Both the position numbers and the translations under genes were made by a program. A stretch of 64,000 nucleotides of DNA from Sipunculus nudus (taxonomy: Eukaryota > Annelida > Sipuncula > Golfingiida > Sipunculidae): assembly GCA_026874595.1 (NCBI GenBank), contig CM049320.1, positions 23,507,714-23,571,713 on the forward strand, in the 5' to 3' direction. The notes beneath the pieces were generated by a model, which saw only the letters and a program-made list of their open reading frames with translations, made no database searches and had not been told where the DNA came from. Shown here piece after piece: positions 25,822-39,754 of this stretch (positions within the stretch are counted from its first letter, which is position 1; the number at the start of each line of letters is the position of its first letter).

Positions 25822-28800
25822 CAGCTCCTTTCTTTACTTTGCTCAGAGGGAAAGAGAGAGAGAGAGAGGAAGACAGACATATAGAGTTAGAGAACTTAGG
25901 TCTGAAAAATAATATATTCCCACTGGAGATAAAGCTGTCAGTTTTCAAACATACACGGTCAAAATTATGTTTATCTTAACAAAACATCTATCAGTCTGTT
26001 AGCATATACTTTAGGGAACAATTCTTGGAATTTTTTCCTGTACATCCGAAAAACTCTTTAGGATTATACATAAGATTTACCGTATCTACCAAGGCTGGTT
26101 ATATTTTATATACATGTGGGACCGGCAGAGGCACGAGGATGTTTCTCTGGTTAGAGCCGGGTCTTATACTGTTATAATTTTATTGATTTACATCTGTAAC
26201 TCGCTGCGTCGTTGGGATCGGCCACACCTCCCTGTGGGCAGCGAGATCTTTCCTCAAAAGCGTCGTCGACTCCTCACAGTAATATGTCATGGGGAAATCA
26301 CCCTCAAGCTACAGTTGACACAATACTTCGGCTGGCTTTACATTCGCGAGGTTAGATTTTCACGATTTTCACTTATCAGTGTTTTGCAAGGGTTCCATTT
26401 TCGCGAACTCGCCATCCAAAAACCTCTAGAGTGTATTTTAACACACATTATTCCATCGCCAGAAGGACATTGACGGGACATTCTTTATTCACAGATACTG
26501 TGAAACATCTGTCATATTTAAAATATCAATTTTGATTTTCAGAGAACATGAAACATTTATTATTCTTTATAGGCCTATTATCTGCCTCTTGCCTCTCGAA
26601 TTTCGATGCCGTATGCATGGATAACGTATGCACGAGACGCCAGTGAGGTTACTCTATAAAGAAATGTTCATGCAACTGTGTTTCATTTGCGCGATAAGTT
26701 CCCTTTCTCGAATATCGCGAACATAAAGAAATCAAAGTATTTAACTAAGCAACCACAGAGTGCAGACCTCAGCTCACGCAAGTACCGAACTCCTCCGCCA
26801 GATGGCAAAGCCGGTAGCAAAATAATTTTCTTACTGAGATAAAAAAAGTACACACAAAGGGTCGTAGGGTATAAGATCTAATGTCATTTCATGCTCATGT
26901 TCGATCCCGGCTGTATGCTAGGACGAGTCCAGGTTCGAGCTGACCAAGTTGACATCAGCAAGCCTGGACCCACATCAGCTCCCTCACCAAACACTAAAGA
27001 TAAAAAAGTAAGATTTAATGTTTTGTCGTCCACATATTGTAAGGAGAAAATGTTTGAAAGTTTGGTCCGAAATTATGATGACAATTGCACTTCTGAGAAA
27101 TTAAGGTCCGATGGAAAATCGACATTTATTGTCTGTTCTAACGCATCTCTGTAATTAGTAAGGAGTAGTGTTTTCTTAAACTAGCAGATTTCGGAATTTT
27201 TCATTGAATCGGAAATGTCTTGGTTCAATGTTTTGACTATTTAAACGTAATCATAACATGTTCAAGTGGTGTAAGGACAACATATTCACTGTGAGAATAT
27301 ATATTTACCCATATCGGTGTATAGCTATTTCAGATTACCCTGGTTTTATATTACCGCCCGGTAACTTGAAATCGATATTAGATAACATCTACGATATCAG
27401 ATTACCCCTTCAAAACAATGTTTTCTTTATGGTTAATTACTTAAAGTTCATATCATTTTCTTGTTCATTTCCCCAATGTAGTTGACATCTTTGTATATCT
27501 TATGTTTTCATACATGATGTGTCATGCGCTTTGGTGAAATGTATGAGTCAAAATAAATATGATTAACAATACAATTAACAATTTGCGACGATTTTATTTT
27601 CATAGATGGATTCCATCTTTTAAATCTCGTATCTTTTAATTGGAATATCTTAATAATACATAATGAGTTTAAGCTAGTGTTTGAATCCCTTATATCTAAA
27701 ATCATTCCAAAAGCGGTTTATATTCATATAAGACCCTATTAAGTATACCTTATTATAAACCTGGTACAGTGAGCTTTCTTATGGTATACACATTTTTTAA
27801 TTTTCCACTCATTTTCACATGATTTTGTAACATTTTAAATTTTTTTTTTAGATTTTTAAAATAGGTACACTATTTTAAGCCTCCAGTAACAATTATCATG
27901 TTTTTAATGTACTGATATTAATCTACAATATCTCAAAAAATTTTTGTTTGTTTTTCCTCTATCATCTTTCTATCTAACCTGAAAATAAAATTAAAAAAAA
28001 TTTTTTCACTGATTTTTTCATGAAAATTTAAAATTTTAGTTTTTGGGTGAGTGAAATGAGTGAAAAACTAAAAAATACCATAAGAAAGATCACTTTTCCA
28101 GGTTTAAAATAATGTACACCTTATAATAATAATATACAGCAATAATAATATACACCATTTCTAAAGCGCCCTGTTCGTATTCTAAAAACATGCTCTAAGG
28201 TGCTGTACAATATATAAAAATGTCTTTACTAAGAACGTACATAACTACAAGGAGATACACCATCAATTAAAATAAGCTTGTTTAAAAAGATGAGTCTTTA
28301 AAAATTTCTTAAAAGCGAAAAATGAGAGTTCATGTCTAATGTGGCTAGAAAGTCCGTTCCACAATATAGGAGCTGCAGTTCCAAAGGATATGTTTCCAAA
28401 TGTAATCGTTTTTGACTTGGGAACTTTTTAGAGGCTGATCTTAAAGTTCGTTTTGGTTGGTACTGCGCGACTAGTTTACCGATATACGCTGATGCAAGTG
28501 CATGCGATGACTTAAAAGTATATAATAAAACCTTATATTGCAACATATGTTCCACGGGTAGCCAATGAAGGCCAATAAGGACAGGTGTTATGTGATCTGG
28601 CCGTTTGATTTTTGACAAATCTTGCTGCTCTATTTTGCATGTGCATTTATATAATATTTTGTTATTCCATATGACATAATATTTGCATAATCAAGTCTAC
28701 CATTGATTGAACTAAAGTTCTGCAAGCATCAGTCGTTGTATATTATCTTATCTTTCCAATTTTGAGGAGCATATGGTAGCAGGATCTTGTTACTGCATTT

Positions 28801-31591
28801 ACCTGTTTCTCCATAGATAAGGAACTATCTTGAAGTACACCCACATTTTTAACATGACTAGATGGAGTAAATGTGACATTTTCAACATATATGCTGTAGT
28901 CCTTTGATGAAAAAATCCGAGTTTCCTGGTGAAAATTTTTTTTTCCTGATATAGCATCAGCATATTGGAACTCATCCAACTTTTTACTTCTGAAACACAA
29001 GCAACAAGTTTGGATCCTATTGATCCCCAGTCGACCTTTGCTTTGATGACTATTGTTACGAGGTGACATAAAAGCGGATCGAACTGTTTCGCTATTAAAG
29101 CTTGCTTTCCTAGCGAAGCGGTTGGGACGCCGGACATGTGCGCCACCGACATGGGTTCGAATTTCGGATCGACCCAATATTTTCCTCCCAACATCTTGTC
29201 TTAGTAACAAATGGGGGCTCGTCCGGGATGACAGTGAATTTTGTGGCCTGGGAAATGGTGGTATGAATTAATTGGAAAATGACCGCCACCTAGTTCACCA
29301 AAGTTATCTTGTTCTGATATGCCTGGGTGTCATCAGCGTAAAGATGGTAGTGCATATCATGCTTTTGGATTATCCGACTGGCTTTGTGTACATGCAGTAT
29401 AACTTTGGCCCAAGCACTGACCCCTGAGGCACGCCAAATTGTAAATTTGAGGCACTGGAAGTAGTGCTACCAATGTTCACGCATTGCACTCTGTTTGCTA
29501 AATATAATTGTAAATACTTCAAGACACAGGAATTTATGCCAAATGAGTATTGAAGACACTGAAGTAAGATACTGTGATCTAAAGTATGAAATGCTGCTGA
29601 TAGGACCAGTAAAATCATTACAGCCATGGGGTCTAATATGAATTCAAAGCACTTTTGAATTGAATAAGGATATGGGATTCAAACAATAAGGATACCTTAA
29701 AGCATATGAATCTATCATTAAGTTAAATCAGCGATAGGGGTAATCGGGACATATGAATCTATCATTTAGTTAAATCAGCGATAAGGGTAAATCTGGTAAG
29801 TGCGGGGGTAATCTGAAATCAGGGTCAGACTACCCCCTGGGGGTAACCTGAAATGGAGGGCAATCTGAAGACTTAACACCCCAAAAACTCATCAATTTCT
29901 CAAGAACTTCCCACCAGTAACTTGACTTAGAAAACAGCAATTATAAGTAATACACAACAGTTTATCACCGGCCGTGTCCCAAGGTTAGCTGAAGTGAAAG
30001 TAAAGTCTCGTGTAGACAGTATATATAACGTCTTACCCCATGAAATATTAGTCTTCAAACGTCGGAAAACCAAACTATTCTCCGACTCGACCGTTAGCGT
30101 TCACAATTAACCGCATGCGCGTCCCAATTATCGGAACATCCGGTAACCATCCAGGTTCCATCCGGAACCTCGGTCGTACCAAGAACCTTAGTATTCCAAA
30201 AAGAAAGCATACACAGTAAAACGGGTTCCAGGAGGAACCATGGTTCTAGTTTTACCATATTTCTATTTACATTGTACATGAAAAAGGAGAACGGTAAAGC
30301 AGTTTATCAGAAGTCATGACCGTCGTAGGTCCAGTTTTACGAAACAACTCACTTTGCTGTAAATTATCGCTCCTGTTGGCCAGGTGGTTGGCATATTTTG
30401 TTTGAGATATTGAAAGAAACGCATGCAGAGACACATTTGCAAAAGAAAGGATATAATGTATTTGCCAAAGGGTTTATAGGGAGACCGGGAAAAAGGGATA
30501 ACGCCCACGGTTTACTGTTATGTACAATTGTATTGATTTGTGTCTGTGTATTGGCGCTATGTTTGGATCAGCGACGCCTCCCCTTGGGTAACCGAGCCTT
30601 TCCACAAAAGCGTCGTCGACTGTACACGCGGTCGTATGTCACCGAGACTTCTTGGCAGAGGTCTGACATATCACATCGACTACCCAGCAGTCAGCAGAAC
30701 TATCCCTAGGTGATAGTGCTTGGTGGTGTAATGGTTAGTGTGCTGGACTTGTGAACCCAAGGTTGTGGGTTCGCGTCCCGATCTAATTCTATTTCGCGCT
30801 AAGACCCGCGCCTCTCAACCTAGTCGCGAATGGGTACTGGCCACGCATGGATGGAAGTCAAATGTTGTCCGAATAACCTGCTAGAGCCGTGTGTGACTGT
30901 TTGATTGGAATAGACCAGAAAGGCAAATTCAATGTGGGATAAAACTGACATCGTCGTGATATCAGATTATAAACTCCCTACCATATTGTTTTCAAACGAG
31001 TTCAGTTTTATTTTTTGTAATATATACAGGCTTTTTTAAAGGATGTTTGATAGTAAGGGTCCACTCTTTCACTTCATTCGAGATCTATTGTCGACATTCG
31101 GGCAATGTCTGTAATATGCCAGTGCATATTAGGGCCGGTTGTATCCATTTATCTTATACATTGTATTCATTCCAATGATCCACTTGTCCTATAATCCCAC
31201 ATTCCTCAACGAGATTGCAGCACTCGTAAACCCGGAAACACTTCTAAATTTAACTAAAGTCTTCCTGACCACCAATTTCATGACCATCCATCAACAAACT
31301 TGGATGTCTGCTGTAAGGATAAACAGACATAATTCTCTATGGAAAGCTTAATTTCATCACGTGAAGGCCGAATGAAACCGGTGGGATTAGATGTGAAATT
31401 TTCATGGACACCGCTCACGCAGTCTTCCGAGCAATTTATTGGATTTCACTGAGACATGGCGAGGGCGGCCGTGGAACGAATTCAATCATCATTGGTATTT
31501 CCCTTATGGGTATAATTACGATGATAGCAGCTGCAAGGCCCTGTTCTTTTAAATACCATAGCTATATGATGATTTTATAATGCTTGGTTTG

Positions 31592-31645
<54 letters not shown>

Positions 31646-34600
31646 CATATACCGATATTGGTGAATGTATAGTATGAAAATCGTTTCTTGTTTTCGAGCA
31701 CGCCCGGTAGGACCTCTGGCGAAATGCAAAGCCTTATGGTTATTAGGTATACTGTTAAAGGCGACTCAATGAATGGCAATTTCAGTTAATCTTTCAGCTA
31801 TATTTTAATACCACGAACCTCAACTAGAGTCATTTAAACTGACCACTCGGTCAATTAACAAAATCAGATATGTTATGTTATAATGGGTATTATTCTAACG
31901 TATCATGCTTATCAAAAGGTTATCTCATCCGCTTTCAGTAATCAGCGCCATCTACTGACCGTGGTCCACAATAATAAGACTAGTCTTAATTACCGCATGG
32001 TAAATGACAAATGACCAACGAAAATAGGATTTCAGTAATGGTCTGCGAATGGATAGTGATAGACGACAAGTGATCATACTATAGGACATAAAAATGTGTA
32101 AGTATGCCCAGAGCGTGTTGTGGGTTTATGTAGGAGTATTGTAAGTCATCAGTTTATTAACAAGGACAGCTCAATGGTGTTATATATCGCTTTTTATTAG
32201 AGTATTGTAGGATGGCGTCATTTGAGGGCCGGGCTGCGATTGGTTCGAATTCATTACACTTCCGTAAGCGACATTTGCTGCCGCTCATAACAAAGAGCAA
32301 TTGTTTTTGTGAAGATTGATACTTTTGTAATAAACCCCGCTTGCGGGCCACCTGCTATATTATGATCCGATCAATGAACGTACCCGGACTATTTACTGCG
32401 CGGAGGAACATCCTGCGAGGCGTATTGATTTTTAATCAGTTCAAACTTCTAATCGAGTTGGCTTCAATTATTCCTCAGCGGCTTGTAATTATCAAGGAGT
32501 CCACACTAGACATGCCAAACATAATAATTATTCTAATAATAGGAGACCGCGGGATGCACAATATAACTTAATTCGCGCGCAAATTGTCTGCCATTATACA
32601 AAATTAAAGACATTTCCTGTGCCGAAGAACCGGATTCAATAGTTGCTCATAATTTAGGCCAATACAACCAAATGCTCCACTCCTGTGAAACAAAATTATC
32701 TAAATCAATATTCTATGGTTATCAGATACAACATTGCCTAATTACTCATGAAGGTCCGCAGGTGGTAGCATTTTCTGTTTGGAATTATCAGTAGCAGTCT
32801 TCTGTGGCATCTGCAAACCCTATCCTTATCGAGGAATCCAAATAACAATTCTACTATTGTTTACCTAAAATATATCGTTATTATATAAACCACCATAAAT
32901 TTGATATAATTTCAAGTTTTTCACATAAATGAATCATCATATATTTTTCACAGATATATTAGTTACCAGGTGTCATTGGACTAGTTAATTACTATTACAT
33001 CTTTGTTATAATTAACAGGGATGGTACGTGACGTGTCAAGCATGAATTAACCATATGCACCTACCGTTTTACTTCCTCATTCCATAACCTGAATACCGAT
33101 ATTATTGTTTTTATCGGGAAGCAGGTGAGTTGAATGTATATGTTTGTATGAACATAAAAAAAAATCATTGCTCTCCAATTCACTGCTCTATCTTGCACCT
33201 ATAGAAAGGTTAGGCAAAAAAAAAGGTATGGTTCTCAGGCACGGGCAATATTAAATTTTTTACCTTTTTTGTATGATTCGATAAAATGTCATATGTTAAT
33301 GGAAAAGCATGAAAATAACAGAATTTTATGGCTAAACAGGCACAAGTGCTACTTAGCAAAGTTAATCTTACCAAAATTGTATTATTTTATCTTCTTGACA
33401 GATGAAAATCAAAATAAACATTTTTATGCAGTGACGCGTGCGGTGCCTGAGAACCATACCTTTTATATGTTTTAGCCTTACGTGTACTGAATGGTAACGA
33501 CTCAGCTGTCATAAAATCAAAATATATTTTTTAAATGTACAATTTACTTCATTTATCTAGTGGACGGAGCGCATACAACGGTCTGCGCAGCACTTGTTCT
33601 GACCCTGTGTGTTGGGTGCCTGTCCTAGTGAGCCGGCGTGATTGTTTCAGCCAGTGGTGTGCAGGTGTTACATCATCAGTGCAAACCTTCTGGTCCAACC
33701 ATCTTAAATGTTTTACAAGCAACGTTGTATGCGCTCAGTCCGCTAGATAACTGAAGGCAGAGGCCTGTGGCTTTGTATAGACTACAGAGCCACAATTGGG
33801 TCTACCCTCAACCTCTGCTATATGCTGTTATAACCATCCATTGTTTAGAAGACTTAAAACCCAGAAGCACAGTGACAATATATATGTATAAACTTTATCA
33901 TATGGTTATGGTCATCTGATTTTTCACGGTCGGCCCCCACCACGGGTGAGCGCTCGGTAGGCCTTATTAAGTGACTTTGCCCATTAGTCTTGTTTCATTC
34001 ACAAACGTGTGCGCCTTTCTGGGGTTCCTTAGTGTTATAGACTAAGCAATGAGGTTGACACATACTCTGGACCCGCAGGAATGGTACACCGAACCTGGTT
34101 GACACCAGGATTATCGAGTGTAAGCCCCTGTCACGTGGTCCGAAATAGAAATGAAACTCTGCAGATGTAGAAATTACTTACTTGCAGTAAAAATGGAGGC
34201 AGTTACCTTCACCAAAAAATAAAATCTCTAAAAAATTCTGTAATCAGTATTCAAGGTTACCTACAGGCCATCCATCTTTCCGTATAGACTTTTATTGCTC
34301 CGAAACCTATGAGATGGACTTAAATAAATAAGTCACAGGTATATAGGCGAGAGTTGTTTTATGTACTTCAGCAGGCCAATATTGAATAATACACAATCCC
34401 CGACTGTCTGACTGCTTGAAATGCCACAGGGCATTCCTCTCAGAGACTTATTTATTGTTATCGTGGAAGCTAGAGCAGATAGGAAAGACAGAAGATTTTG
34501 TCTGAAACCCCTTTATCCCTTTAGTTCCACTAATGACCCACTCTACACCCGAAGCCAGCCGATGGCATGCAAAGATTCTTAAGGTGAGAGTTCTGTCTCG

Positions 34601-34650
34601 CTAACCAAATATTTATCTCCCCCCCCCCCCCACTCTCCTCTCTCTCTCTC

Positions 34651-34701
<51 letters not shown>

Positions 34702-34756
34702 GTCTTCCAATAGCTCTCTCTCTCTCTCCCCCTCTCTCTCTATGGTTTCTTCCAGT

Positions 34757-34798
<42 letters not shown>

Positions 34799-34807
34799 TC
34801 ATCCAAT

Positions 34808-34860
<53 letters not shown>

Positions 34861-37800
34861 CATTCAGGTTTCCTGCCTCTTTTCTGCCTTTTGTCTCTAT
34901 ATTGTATTTTTTTCTGTCTTTCCCACAATTTCCCGTCTTTTTTATAAGTCTTACCGTGTGTGTGTATGTTTTCACATTTATCGTTTGCATTTTTTCCTGG
35001 CTTGTCTGTGTGTCTCTCTGTCTGCCTGTCTTTCTCTCGCGCACACACTGCATGTGTGGATTCTCGTGCAAAATTTTTTTCATTCCCTGTGTTTTCTGTC
35101 TTTGTCGTTTTTCCATCTCATTTCTCTCTCAGACAGAATTTGTAATTTCCACCATCACCTTAGATACGCTGCCTGGATAGTGGAAACAGGCTCAATGGGA
35201 AAGAAGAAAATGCCGTCATTACCATTAATCCCCTGTGGTCCAGCCCACAGATTTCGCTTATCCAGTCGAGTAGAAGTTACAATAAACCAAATGCTAATTG
35301 TTTCTGTTAATTACAGACCCCATCGGCAGGTGCACGTAACAATGAAAATTAATGTATGATACTTTGATGGCCTCCTCCGTTTTAATTATCTCGGGGAAAC
35401 TGGTGTTAAGATTAATATGGGAATCTTGTAACTTCTATCACTACGTCAGTGTCGATGAGTTATAATGTTATTATCTTTAGAGCGTGTTTTGTGTGCAAAC
35501 CAGAATGGATGTAATTTCCTAAGGCATGTTTTCTGTGCACCGTGATGTTGAGCTGAATTATAATAACCAATTTATCTGATAAATAAAACTCCCCCGAGAA
35601 ACCTAATCACTAAATAGGCCTGCTTCAAAACGAAGCTTTTTGTTTTCGCAGACTTCAAGTGTTTATTATGGAGTAGCTCTCTTAGAACTTATTCTAAACA
35701 GTACTGATGTGAAGCTATAAGCTGTCCCCGTTTCAGTTACCCCACCCCCGTGATCTAAAATAATCGATTTCATTTTACCCTCCGGACTGGCATGAGCCTT
35801 GTTGCATGTGTGTAATCAACCAAATTGTTGGACCAAATCACCGAAGAACCCCCAAATATGCACTCGGTGATACACGGCTGATGTTAACCCTGATAAATAT
35901 ACATCAAATGCAGATAATTAAATAGTTAAACAATTATTTGTATAATGGTATATAATATATTTGTATAATATATATAAATAATCTGGAGTTAAATGTAAAG
36001 AAAACCAAGGAGATGATAATTGATTTTAGACGGAAGAAAACTGAAATATTACCCTTAGTAATTGAAGGCTCCGAGGTTGAAATCGTTGACTGTTTTAAAT
36101 TTTTAGGAATTTTTATATCTTCTGATTTGAAGTGGGCCGAAAATGTTAATTACTGCGTAAAGAAGGAACAACAACGTTTATTCTTTCTAAGGAACCTTAA
36201 AGATTTTGGGCTCAGTCAACCGATTTTATTAAAGTTTTAACGGGCGGTAATTCAGGGAGTCCTGATATTGTCAGTCACTGTATGGGGAGGCAGTGTCACG
36301 GTCAAAGAAAGGAACCGTCTTTCTAGGGTAGTTAGAACAGCTGAGAGGATCATTGGGGTTCCTTTACCCAGAGTTGACGCCTTATTTCAAACACGATTGT
36401 TGAAGAAAGCAAACGACATTATAGAAGACTATAGTCATCCGGCGCACTATTTGTTTAAAAAAATGAAATCGGTTGTTCGCTATAGGTCGCTATCAGGCAA
36501 TTCCAAAAGAACTCAAAATAGCACTTACGCGTCGAGTCAGCTGTTCGGGAATTAAATATATCACTTACAGCACAATAATCTAGTCAAACATTCTTAGTCA
36601 TACGTCTTTTTTTTCTATACACAATTTTATTTTATTATTTCTTATTTAATGTGTTTGTGTAAGCAAGCCAGTCAAGCCAAATACTATTGTATGTGATGAT
36701 TTTATTACATATATATAGCAATAAACTATATCTTATCTTATCTTATGATTTAATTCTCGGAGGTTATAACTTATGAGCCATCCAGGTTTAATTAATGATC
36801 AGTCGAGCCATAAGCCTTTTATTTTTTACAATAAATAGAGTTTAATAACTGCTATATATACATTTAGTGATTAAGAGGTATGGTTTACACTAACTTCAGT
36901 AATTTCAAAAGCAGAATAATTTATACTTCTGTAGATAACATGTAAAATCTACTTTATTTGGGTTCCTCATATTTTGAACATTATTCCTAATACAAATATT
37001 TTCTGTACTTAATAAGCAAAACACTTAAAACAAGGCAGATAAGTGCTGATGGGCGCGCCTGTGAAATGTAGTCTGCAGGCCTTGGCGAAAATCCCGCCAC
37101 CGCGCAGACAATGACAAAACAGCCGGAGGCAAAGACGTCCAGTCCATATCCAAATTTAGCTCTTGAGGCGCAAGTGTGGGATATTTTTGGCTCATCTGGT
37201 AATCAGCGACCTGCAGTAATGATCAGGACTGTCAGTGCGTGATCCTCGATGGATTCCCTGAGCTTCAGGGCCGCTTATGACATTAGTTACCATGGTGACT
37301 CTTATAGAGAACAGAAGTTACACGATAGACCCAATAACATCGATCACTATCCATCAAATAAAGATGGTTTCCCCTTGCTCCCCCCCCCCCCCGCACCGTA
37401 AAAGCCTGTTCAAAATTGAGGACATGTCTACTTTTTTTATCAATCACTAGCTTAATATCATTTACAATTAATGTTGTGATGGAAAGTTAAAGAAAAACTA
37501 AAATTTAGAATGATAGATCACGTTGCTTATATGATAAAAACAATAATTATTATTGATCTGCCATTCATATCCATATATAATATGCTGTGGGTATAATCCT
37601 AGGATTTGGAATTCTAGATATCTTAAAAGAGATGTTTGTGACACAATATCTATACGGACAAAAACTCGGATGTCTCAAGTCACATGTCGGAATTAAGAGC
37701 ATATAACACTTCCACCTTGCGTCAGTCCTTTACAAATAATTCAGGAGATAGTCCCTTGCCTGAGATCTTGCACGCATGGTCATAAAGTTGGGAAACATTC

Positions 37801-39682
37801 ACTACTGATTAAACACCACATTTGAGCTAAAATCCCCATGAATATCAATAGGACCTTGTGACCATCAATCCAGTTTAACAGCTGTATCTAGACTGGTATG
37901 CTGCTTTATGAATCCTTCATCAAAGCGTATATAAAACCGGTATTAATGCACGAAAGCGATATTATTATGAAGGATGCATAGCTATACGGATGTTAGTATA
38001 TACATTAGTGTTCAGCTAATCAGTACACACTGGTTTCAATAATTTGCACCTGCAGTAAACGTTCCACAGGTACAATCTGGTTTAAACCTGTCTTTTATCA
38101 ATACAGGTCAGGTACCTCTGATAGGGCAGTTTAAATCGGAAATTATACAATCTATATCTTGTCAACATTTAAGAATTATTCAAATGCACTAACTAAAGTC
38201 AACGTAAAAATATCTCAATTTTAGTATAATTTATTAGAATTCTCAATTATAATCCTGCTTCTCTCTCGCACACACTGTACACACACACACATATATATAC
38301 AGTCCAACCTGTCTGAACGACCACCTCTAAAAAGCGGGCACCTGGTTATTACGACCACTAGATATCAGTCCCTTTTGAAATTCCTTTATATTATCTATAG
38401 ATAAAACCTGTGAAATACGACCACCTGGCTATTATGGATTACGGGCAGTTTTTCCTGACCAAAGTGACATATTACTAATTAACTGAAATGCCTAATGCGG
38501 GCACACTTTGTGCTACTCTCTGTTTGTGTTACTGGTGTGCGTGTATACAGAGCACAGACTGGTTATTATTTGGACCCTGGGCCTGAAGCCCCTGGCGGGC
38601 AACGTGACTGGCTCACACGACCTATTAATACACATGAATGGAGGTACCCCAAGTCAATCTTTGATCTGTGCCTCTGTGATCTGTGTTCGATCTATTTCGT
38701 GCATTACATCAAATTACACAGATAAGTACATGTACATTTGTGTTCAATCACAAAATACACGTAACATTGTAAGATTGTTCCCTTCTGCAAATATGTTTTT
38801 ATTTATAGTCATAAAGATGGTCTAATATGTATATTTCCGTCATACATGTCAGCTAGATTTGTGCAGTTCCTAAATGTTCAGAAACTGGCTAATACGACCA
38901 CCTGTCTATTACGAACACTTTGCCCAGTCCCTTGGGTGGTCGCATTAGACAGGTTCGACTGTATATAAAAAATATTATCGCCTGTGATAGTCTGTAGTCG
39001 AAGTGTAGGTTAAGAGTAAGAGTGACGCCTTTTTAGATAGATTAAAAGTGAGTTAGTCTATATCTAAAAGGCGTCAATCTTACTCTTTTCCTACACTCTC
39101 TTACTATTTACCGCTTTAAAAACTATATAAGATTTATTATCTGGCACTGAAACGAAATAAAACATAAAATAAGATTGAAAGGCACCTGAGAGGAAATATA
39201 AAAGAATATAAAGTTAAGACAAACATCTTGTAATCGATTAGACACTTGGAAGAAATAGCTTTATAAGACATAGACACATAGCTTTCTTACTTCGAGGTGT
39301 TTTTACAAATAGGATTATACTGTTCTTACGTCAGGTAACTCTTGCTGAGCGAAAATCCTTCAATGCTTCATAATTTACAGACCTAAGGTGCCACACCCAT
39401 AATGAATGATTGCCAAACAACGATAACTCACGCGGTCCCACACCCAGTGTTTATTAAACCTAATCAACTATGTATATGTCAAATAATTAGACAAAATAAG
39501 GTGAGTAAACATGTAATAGAAATAATAACAAATACATGGGAATCTCATTGGGATTGATTGCTTATTTCTAGCCAAAGAGATACAATGAGAAATATGTACA
39601 TATAACAAAGGAATAAAGAAATTACATTAAATCTGCCTTTACTCGGATGAGGTATTATTAAGGAGCAGAAACCCTCGTAATA

Positions 39683-39754
<72 letters not shown>

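Larger units (their letters stand above)
28125..29640 (-). mobile_element. L2-like non-LTR retrotransposon, 3' fragment, interrupted
   Basis: Reading from 29640 downwards on the minus strand: RT motif A region (LSAAFHTLDHSILLQ), FGVPQGSVLGP (motif B), HLYADD (motif C, near 29320-29340), then after an LTR insertion VKSWMSSNMLML, ENVTFTPSSHVKNVGVLQDSSLSMEKQVNAV, and the C-terminal DHITPVLIGLHWLPVEHMLQYKVLLYT block ending near 28130. The motif A catalytic Asp is Val (LLVLSAAF) and there are frame breaks, so the copy is dead. The order of motifs is established for L2/CR1/Jockey-type LINEs; the L2 assignment is recognition only. Confidence 0.85.

Noticed and set aside
25683-25979. poly-Ile / poly-Tyr ORFs here and at 23796-24297
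   Set aside because: ATT/AAT and TA microsatellite translations.
26114-26473. 119-aa plus ORF sharing FPQKRRRL with 30398-30709
   Set aside because: Similarity follows a repeated DNA segment, and the surrounding frames are unrelated; kept only as a repeat finding.
28743-29210. 155-aa minus ORF as an independent gene
   Set aside because: It joins antisense LTR to LINE C-terminal sequence across an insertion boundary.
30716-30790. possible tRNA-Thr-like gene
   Set aside because: A and B boxes are good but the acceptor strands do not pair and the sequence continues as a SINE body.
34700-35359. 219-aa plus ORF and Arg/Glu-rich minus ORFs
   Set aside because: They are generated by (CT)n tracts; downstream residues match nothing recognisable and have no splice context.
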